Under the pieces are notes generated by a model, which saw only the letters and a program-made list of their open reading frames with translations, was not told the DNA's origin and did not search any database. From a bacterium (GTDB lineage: Bacteria > Electryoneota > B3-LCP), in contig JAPKYS010000068.1 in the NCBI GenBank assembly GCA_026394195.1, forward strand, positions 1-44,734: a DNA stretch of 44,734 nucleotides, given 5' to 3'. The position numbers and the translations under genes are program-made. Positions 41,101 to 44,734 of this stretch are shown here, one piece after another. The stretch's first letter is position 1, and each line of letters opens with the position of its first letter.

Positions 41101-41210
41101 GCGCGCATGAAGTCACCTTTGACGCCTCCAGACTGGCGTCGGGGCTGTATTTCTACCGCATTCAAGCGGGCGAATTCACGGCCGTCAACAAGATGGTCCT
41201 GATGAAGTGA
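38148..41210 (+). CDS. Secreted papain-like protease fused to beta-helix repeats and sorting module
   Basis: 1020 aa from ATG 38148, which has AAGGAG upstream; an in-frame start at 38055 would precede the promoter's expected transcript start and is unlikely. Signal peptide to about residue 22 (LALATVTLA). A C1-type cysteine peptidase follows: MGNQGGQGSCTAWG gives oxyanion Gln68 and Cys74, GWHCTCICGFDD gives His222, VANSWGASWG gives Asn246. Then ~500 residues of right-handed beta-helix repeats (NSAVRGGAIAC, NASNGGGIYLWQSQ). The end is a FlgD-like/T9SS-type sorting module (NPNPFNPTTAIRF ... SGLYFYRIQAGEF). It is probably a surface protease or adhesin anchored outside the cell; the target is unknown. 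Confidence 0.88.
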   Translation: MSSSKCLLILLTILALATVTLAEELHPLGCIPDKVLPSWMTVSPPIEAIAGIDDAVDHSPHFPPMGNQGGQGSCTAWGTTYNFKSFQEYQEHQWDMTDPMHWFSPAFTYNQINGGSDQGSGPADAMKLICDLGATPYPYMPYTDANCINFPSEEAFYNAIPFRGQQAYAINMQNDLQSLKNLLMNGSVATMAFAVCSNFDNISNFGNIYTLAEITGGIRGWHCTCICGFDDNMVTADGVGAFKVANSWGASWGAAGYYWVSYQFMQNGTYCDPYADYCTDRIGYQPTVVGIVHIDHGDRYPILHRYGVGDPAAPLWVRQTYDWGWFSTARPYPASNFIVDLTDGVSQMNPFVQNNVFMEVRDRRGNGIEGSITDFAVANLTWPAYAVSGSTPVPIPDNGTYVNATLQITQGGNTPVNGVVSGTWTQASSPYYVMGDVTVPAGGSLTIDPGTQIIFFDNYKLTVASGATLHAVGTETNPITMAPLISAVGWKGIRFEAASSQTRLEYCHLQSGRAEGSGMDGYGGAVFCSGSNPTITHCTIESNSAVRGGAIACVNAQPQIVQNSFQNNSADELGGVIYCENSNATITDNVFIANHATNGGAVYTYQSSAVVQNNSFSDNYVSGNGGAIGIMSGSPQIRLNNLSDNSAVHGGAIGCESSDALIDQNTIESNSATQGGGIYWKQGNVTVTGNEVRDNEASSGGGIYTSQSQGTIDGNMVLSNNASNGGGIYLWQSQTDVRNNYIQSNVAIGFAGGVYVLVGDVALENNIISANNANNGAGIFLTGATISCENNTIVYNLAAANGGALSCAYSSTATLLNSILYGNSPNQIYKESSSNCTAAYCDVQGGYNGSGNIGINPYFVSSTDLHLQAYSACIGSAVVSMEIGGSIYSAPLVDIDGNPRPNPVGSEPDMGACENVAGSPAGVIPGETPQNVPRQFALYPNNPNPFNPTTAIRFDLPRNALVKLQIFDISGRLVSSLVDGQVTAGAHEVTFDASRLASGLYFYRIQAGEFTAVNKMVLMK

Positions 41211-41273
41211 CATAGTCACCTCTACCGCAAAGTGCTGCGCAATCTTGCGCGGCATAAAGTAGATCAATTTAAA

Positions 41274-41296
41274 AGGGCGGCCCGGTGGGTCGCCCT
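41274..41296 (+). terminator. Hairpin after the protease gene
   Basis: AGGGCGGCCC-GGT-GGGTCGCCCT, 10-bp stem, 64 nt after the stop. It has no strong T-run. Confidence 0.5.
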
Positions 41297-41311
41297 AACT
41301 CATATTTGGGG

Positions 41312-41419
41312 AGGTCAGACATTCCTGTCTGACCGTATATACCGCCGAGAATGAAAGACAGGCAAGAATGCCTATCCTACCCGCTTCTGTTGACAGGGCG
41401 TTTAATTCAACGCCCCTAC
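41312..41419. repeat. 108-bp direct repeat, copy 1
   Basis: Starts with the hairpin GGTCAGACA-TTCC-TGTCTGACC and ends with gggcgtttaattcaacgccc. About 8 differences from copy 2 at 41571-41678; the first ~30 bp recur at 43947. Confidence 0.8.
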
Positions 41420-41497
41420 CCGCAACCACCCTCGCCCCGCCCTGAAGAGACGGGGCTACGTCTAACTAGCCCCATGAATGGGACAAAAGAACCTGAA

Positions 41498-41533
41498 CCG
41501 CTGAAAACGCTGATGACGCTGATTCCGCTGATA
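41498..41533. repeat. Nonamer micro-array (CCGCTGATA-like, 4 units)
   Basis: CCGCTGAAA, ACGCTGATG, ACGCTGATT, CCGCTGATA then poly-A, a near copy of 4963-4998. Confidence 0.75.
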
Positions 41534-41563
41534 AAAAAGGCGCACGCAGTGCGCCCTCTTTGA
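41528..41563 (-). terminator. Terminator downstream of the second SBBP gene
   Basis: Minus strand: GGGCGCACTGCGTGCGCC stem followed by TTTTTT. A near-identical unit is at 43905-43937. Confidence 0.6.
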
Positions 41564-41570
41564 TTGGGGT

Positions 41571-41678
41571 AGGTCAGACATTCCTGTCTGACCGTATATT
41601 TCGCCGAGAATGAAAGACAGACAAGAATGCCTATTCTACCCGTTTCTGTTGACAGGGTGTTTATTTAAACGCCCCTAC
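41571..41678. repeat. 108-bp direct repeat, copy 2
   Basis: Second copy of 41312-41419, 259 bp away. It lies between the SBBP gene's heptamer array and its terminator. Confidence 0.8.
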
Positions 41679-41680
41679 TT

Positions 41681-41708
41681 CTCGTGCCTCGTGACCCGTG
41701 CCTCGTGA
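41681..41708 (-). repeat. Heptamer micro-array (TCACGAG)4 starting at a stop codon
   Basis: Minus strand, directly after TAG 41711-41709: TCACGAG, GCACGGG, TCACGAG, GCACGAG. Confidence 0.9.
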
Positions 41709-43502
41709 CTATTTTAACAGCACCATCTTCTGCACCTCCGTGTATTCTCCTGCCTGCAAGCGGCACACATACACCCCCGCGGCCAGCCCAGACCCATCGA
41801 AAGTCACCTCGTGTGACCCCGCTTCCCGCCAACCGTTGATTAGCGTAGTAACCAACCGCCCCGAAATATCGATCACCTCTAACTTTACCTGGCTTTTAGC
41901 TGGAAGCTGATAACTGATAGTCGTAGTGGGATTGAAGGGGTTGGGATAGTTCTGCTCCAAGCGATATTCTTTGGGCAGCGGCGCACCGAACGCGGTTGCG
42001 ACCGGCTGCTGCCAGTCGGGCAGGTCAGTAGGGGAATATTTGATGGTAGCATAGTCGCTATAAGTCCTGCTTCCAATGCTCCAACCCGTTACATAGACAC
42101 TGCCGAAGCCGTCAACAGAGAGGGAATGAGCTTGATCAGTAACATTCCCTGGCCCATTGTAACGCGCCACCCAGAGCTGGTTGCCATTGGTGTCGTATTT
42201 GATGGTAGCGTAGTCCTCACCAACAGCCCTACCACCATAACTGTAGCCCGTCACATAGATATCGCCGCTGCCGTCCACCGCCAGGCTGTAAGCCCAATCA
42301 GTTTGATTCCCCGGTCCATTGTAGCGCGCCACCCACTCCTGAACTCCGGCGGAATTGTACTTGACGGTGGCGTAGTCATAATAAGTCCCGCTTCCATAAC
42401 TGGTTCCCGTTACGTAGACGTTGCCTAAACCATCCACAGCAAGCAAATTAGCTTTATCCTCAGAATTCTCTGATCCATTATAACGAGCCACCCAGAGCTG
42501 ATTGCCATTGACGTCGTATTTGATGGTAGCGTAGTCATAATCTGTGCCATTTCCCCTACTATAGCCCGTCACATAGACATTGCCGAAGCTATCCAAGGCC
42601 AGGGATTTAGCAATGTCACCACCATTCCCCGGTCCGTTGTAGCGCGCCACCCAGAGTTGATTGCCGTTAGTATCATATTTGATGGTAGCATAGTCGGAAT
42701 TAGTCCCACTTACATAAAAATAACCTGTCACGTAGACGTTGCCGAAGCTGTCCACAGCAAGGGAATAAGCGTAATCATAACTATTCCCTGGTCCGTTGTA
42801 GCGCGCTACCCACTCCTGAACTCCGGCGGAATCGTACTTGATGGTGGCGTAGTCTAGGTTAGTCCCGCTTCCATAACTATAACCCGTTACGTAGACGTTG
42901 CCGCTGCCGTCCACCGCCAGGCTGGTAGCAACATCACCGGAGTTACCAGGCTCGTTGTAGCGCGCAACCCACTGCTGTTGCCCGGCGGTGTTGTACTTGA
43001 TGGTGGCATAGTCGGAACCAGTTCCGTTTCCAAAACTATTACCCGTCACGTAGACATTGCCGAAACTGTCCACAGCCAGGGAATAAGCGTAATCATAACT
43101 ATTCCCTGGTCCGTTGTAACGCGCTACCCAGATCTGATTGCCAGATGCATTGTATTTGATAGTGGCGTAATCATCCAAAGTCCCAATTCCTCTACTATAA
43201 CCCGTTACGTAGACGTTGCCGCTGCCATCCACCGCCAGGCTGGCAGCCTCATCACCTAAGTTACCAAGCCCAATGTAGCGCGCCACCCATTCAGGTGGCT
43301 TCAGCTTGTAAAAGGTAAATTGGTCACTATCCCAAACGGTGTTGGGGTAGATGCCGATGTTCGCAGTCAAGACATAATTACCCATGGGCGAAGCTGCTGG
43401 AGCGGTTTGAGTAAAGGATCGTTGAACGGTTTGGCCAGCAGGTATCCCAGCCGTCCAAGGCTGCAGAGCGAGACGCTGCTCTCCCTCCGGAGTGGTTACC
43501 AT
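41709..43502 (-). CDS. SBBP beta-propeller protein, main part (separated from its N-terminus by an in-frame TAG)
   Basis: 597 codons open from ATG 43502. Eight SBBP units (seven at exactly 159 bp spacing, one spacing of 162) with WVARYNGPGN...NVYVTGYS...DYATIKY are followed by the sorting module (LEQNYPNPFNPTTTISYQLP ... AAGVYVCRLQAGEY). The true gene starts at 43694: the frame continues upstream with only one TAG (43508-43506) in between. The paralogue at 1-1494 has Trp (TGG) there. The ATG at 43502 follows the TAG by one codon, so restart is conceivable, but the product would lack a signal peptide. So this is either a recent nonsense mutant, an assembly error, or a read-through site. The gene's own final stop is also TAG, which argues against recoding. 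Confidence 0.8.
   Translation of the reverse strand: MVTTPEGEQRLALQPWTAGIPAGQTVQRSFTQTAPAASPMGNYVLTANIGIYPNTVWDSDQFTFYKLKPPEWVARYIGLGNLGDEAASLAVDGSGNVYVTGYSRGIGTLDDYATIKYNASGNQIWVARYNGPGNSYDYAYSLAVDSFGNVYVTGNSFGNGTGSDYATIKYNTAGQQQWVARYNEPGNSGDVATSLAVDGSGNVYVTGYSYGSGTNLDYATIKYDSAGVQEWVARYNGPGNSYDYAYSLAVDSFGNVYVTGYFYVSGTNSDYATIKYDTNGNQLWVARYNGPGNGGDIAKSLALDSFGNVYVTGYSRGNGTDYDYATIKYDVNGNQLWVARYNGSENSEDKANLLAVDGLGNVYVTGTSYGSGTYYDYATVKYNSAGVQEWVARYNGPGNQTDWAYSLAVDGSGDIYVTGYSYGGRAVGEDYATIKYDTNGNQLWVARYNGPGNVTDQAHSLSVDGFGSVYVTGWSIGSRTYSDYATIKYSPTDLPDWQQPVATAFGAPLPKEYRLEQNYPNPFNPTTTISYQLPAKSQVKLEVIDISGRLVTTLINGWREAGSHEVTFDGSGLAAGVYVCRLQAGEYTEVQKMVLLK
42050..43290 (-). repeat. Tandem 159-bp coding repeats (SBBP units, second gene)
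   Basis: Anchor at 42093, 42255, 42414, 42573, 42732, 42891, 43050 and 43209: one step of 162, the rest 159. Confidence 0.9.
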
Positions 43503-43505
43503 GCA

Positions 43506-43694
43506 CTATAAAGTAACTTGCTGGGGTGTGGCTTCGTGGTTGGTGACAGATACTTGATAACTGAACGATCCCCCTTCCGGAGGGATCTCGGTGGGATTAA
43601 TCAGTGGCGTGACTTGGACGGTAAGATTCTGTGCTAAAGCGATACTGGCGGTCAGAAGTCCAACCGCTAAGCAAAAGATACTAAAGCAGCGCAT
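43506..43694 (-). CDS. N-terminal fragment of the second SBBP gene (signal peptide)
   Basis: 62 codons from ATG 43694: signal peptide MRCFSIFCLAVGLLTASIAL, then QNLTVQVTP and NPTEIPPEGGSFSYQVSVTN, nearly the same as the paralogue at the left edge, ending VTL then TAG. It is in the same frame as 41709-43502. Alone it would be a secreted 40-residue peptide with no evident role; it is best read as the 5' part of one broken gene. Confidence 0.7.
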   Translation of the reverse strand: MRCFSIFCLAVGLLTASIALAQNLTVQVTPLINPTEIPPEGGSFSYQVSVTNHEATPQQVTL

Positions 43695-43740
43695 GGCAGT
43701 CTCCTTTTTGTGAGTTAATCAAATAACCTGACACTCAACA

Positions 43741-43813
43741 GTCATTGCGAGTCCATTGGACGAAGCAATCTCGCATTTTGGTCTACCAGATTGCTTCGCT
43801 ACGCTCGCAATGA
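43741..43813. repeat. Full two-arm hairpin element in the leader of the second SBBP gene
   Basis: The left arm tip is gtccattggac; the right arm has the plain tip. It lies between the promoter (43845) and the start codon (43694). Confidence 0.8.
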
Positions 43814-43844
43814 ATCCAATTTTGCATTTTTCGACACACTCAAG

Positions 43845-43873
43845 AATATACACATCTTTTCCTACAAAGTCAA
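43845..43873 (-). promoter_or_regulatory. Promoter of the second SBBP gene (TTGACT-17-TATATT)
   Basis: Minus strand: TTGACT 43873-43868, spacer 17, TATATT 43850-43845. Its spacer resembles that of the promoter at 1683-1711. Confidence 0.65.
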
Positions 43874-43904
43874 GTAAATAATTCGGCTGGGGAAAGATTT
43901 TCAT

Positions 43905-43937
43905 CAAAAAAAGAGGCGCACGCAGTGCGCCCTCTTT
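43905..43937 (-). terminator. Terminator downstream of the decayed FG-GAP gene
   Basis: A 12-bp stem AAAGAG-GCGCAC / GTGCGC-(C)-CTCTTT with a GCA loop. On the minus strand it is followed by a run of T. It is followed at 43947-43975 by another copy of the ggtcagacattcctgtctgacc hairpin. Confidence 0.6.
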
Positions 43938-44030
43938 GATTGGGGTAGGTCAGACATTCCTGTCTGACCGTATATACCGACGAGTATTTGAGGACAGGCA
44001 AGAATGTCCGTCCCCCCTTATCAGATCAAT

Positions 44031-44247
44031 CTATTTCACCACCTCCACCTTCCTCCCGACAGCCTCCTGCGCGGTGAGGATCTGGACGAGGTAGACGCCT
44101 GACACGTTGCCGGGGCGTCTTAAAATACCGGATGACGCCCCACATATTACTGACAAATAGATCTCCCTCTCCGTCTATAAAGGTGCATATTGGCTGCACC
44201 CTTATTTTTGCGGGGTATTTCGGATTTGATTCAAGTGAAATAAGCAC
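44031..44247 (-). pseudogene. Remnant of a secreted FG-GAP protein with sorting module
   Basis: On the minus strand one frame reads CTFIDGEGDLFVSNMWGVIRYF, an FG-GAP/VCBS calcium-loop segment. A different frame then reads RPGNVSGVYLVQILTAQEA and VGRKVEVVK before TAG 44033-44031, the end of a sorting module. The two parts are out of frame and the body of the protein is missing, so this is a decayed gene fragment related to 5143-7215. Confidence 0.6.
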
Positions 44248-44438
44248 TTGTCTGGCATATTCATTGCGGCAATGAAAAGCATATTGAATACGTTCATTAT
44301 TAGTGAAAATTATAGCGATTTTAAGGATAAATTGCGCAAGAGTTGCATATTCATTAAAGCATTCAAAGAAGGTACCAATGAGATTGCTTAAGAATTTGCA
44401 TTCCTGATTTAAATATCTTTAATCTGGGGATCTGCACT

Positions 44439-44734
44439 GTGAGCTCTGATTCTGAAAATCGGCACCATCGGATATCTTTCTATGTGTATCCAGGATTGGT
44501 GTTTCTCGTCTGGGAATACTTAACCGGGAGCATTCTGGGGATATTCCATTTCGAACCGCGAAGAATCTTCTGGGGGATCATCTATTATCCTTTCCTCTTC
44601 CTTTTATTGGGTGTTATTGTCGAAGCAATAAATTACCTGTATTCGCAGATTTTTCCTAACAGGACCTGGCCGGGACAAAAACATGTCTGGCTTATGGCCG
44701 CTATCATCACCTTGCTATGGGGAGGATTATTCCG
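44439..44734 (+). CDS. Membrane protein, N-terminal part (runs off the right edge)
   Basis: Open from GTG 44439 to the end (98 codons plus 2 nt), with GGGGA ahead of the start and an in-frame TGA at 44379. Three hydrophobic segments are visible: SFYVYPGLVFLVWEYLTGSI, IFWGIIYYPFLFLLLGVIVE and VWLMAAIITLLWGGLF. No family recognised. The preceding 44250-44438 holds no feature I can name. Confidence 0.5.
   Translation, partial: MSSDSENRHHRISFYVYPGLVFLVWEYLTGSILGIFHFEPRRIFWGIIYYPFLFLLLGVIVEAINYLYSQIFPNRTWPGQKHVWLMAAIITLLWGGLF

Noticed and set aside
41709..43694. Stop codon reassignment (TAG as an amino acid)
   Set aside because: TAG ends this same gene and several others (ispH, CapK-like, permease, aminotransferase), so TAG is a normal stop here.

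Overview
The window looks like a chromosomal segment of an uncultured bacterium of the FCB superphylum or a neighbouring candidate phylum; this placement is inference. Four exported proteins or their remnants end in the ~80-residue FlgD-like / T9SS type-A-like module with a PNPFNPTT motif or a variant of it. Genes are dense and mostly GC-rich, promoters are sigma70-like (TTGACT, exactly 17 bp, TATATT), and nearly every intergenic region is packed with small repeats.

Layout. (1) 1-1494: a secreted beta-propeller (SBBP) protein running off the left edge. (2) 1902-12479, minus strand: envelope-sugar genes. These are an NDP-hexose 2,3-dehydratase, a WecE-like sugar aminotransferase, a secreted FG-GAP protein, a CapK/PaaK-like adenylate-forming enzyme, a CitE-like lyase, a MaoC-like hydratase, a NeuD-like acyltransferase, a GT2 glycosyltransferase and WbqC. 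(3) 12681-16062, plus strand, divergent from (2): RidA, Zn-alcohol dehydrogenase, KdsA-like synthase and class V aminotransferase. I read this as a pathway to an amino-bearing ulosonic acid. (4) 16632-17211: a small protein overlapping a nucleotidyltransferase, between two 54-bp identical direct repeats. (5) 17499-29852: a long housekeeping run trpS-scpA-scpB-(571-aa Rossmann protein of unknown function)-cmk-plsC-ispH-rpsA-mtaB-M20 peptidase-MFS, with many overlapping stops and starts. (6) 30054-31384: a regulator with a small exported protein, preceded by two palindromic operators. (7) 31671-34599: a flippase and a metal ABC transporter (ATPase and permease). (8) 34707-37325: two membrane-anchored TPR proteins. 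(9) 38148-44247: a papain-like protease/beta-helix secreted protein, a second SBBP gene broken by one in-frame TAG, and the decayed tail of an FG-GAP protein. (10) 44439-end: start of a membrane protein.

The most unusual signal is in the intergenic DNA. Degenerate tandem micro-arrays of 7-, 8- or 9-bp units (mostly 3-5 units) recur throughout. Five of them begin at, or one base after, a stop codon: four (TCACGAG)n arrays directly after TAG and one octamer array after TGA. A second family is a hairpin-pair element related to TCATTGCGAG...GAAGCAATC. Its hairpin tips carry exchangeable small palindromes, and one copy has terminal inverted repeats and a 6-bp target duplication. A 74-bp inverted repeat brackets the dehydratase gene.

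How the genes work together: regions 2, 3 and 7 plausibly make, decorate and export an unusual amino/deoxy-sugar polysaccharide. CapK, CitE, MaoC and NeuD may supply a non-standard acyl group. Region 5 is core growth machinery.
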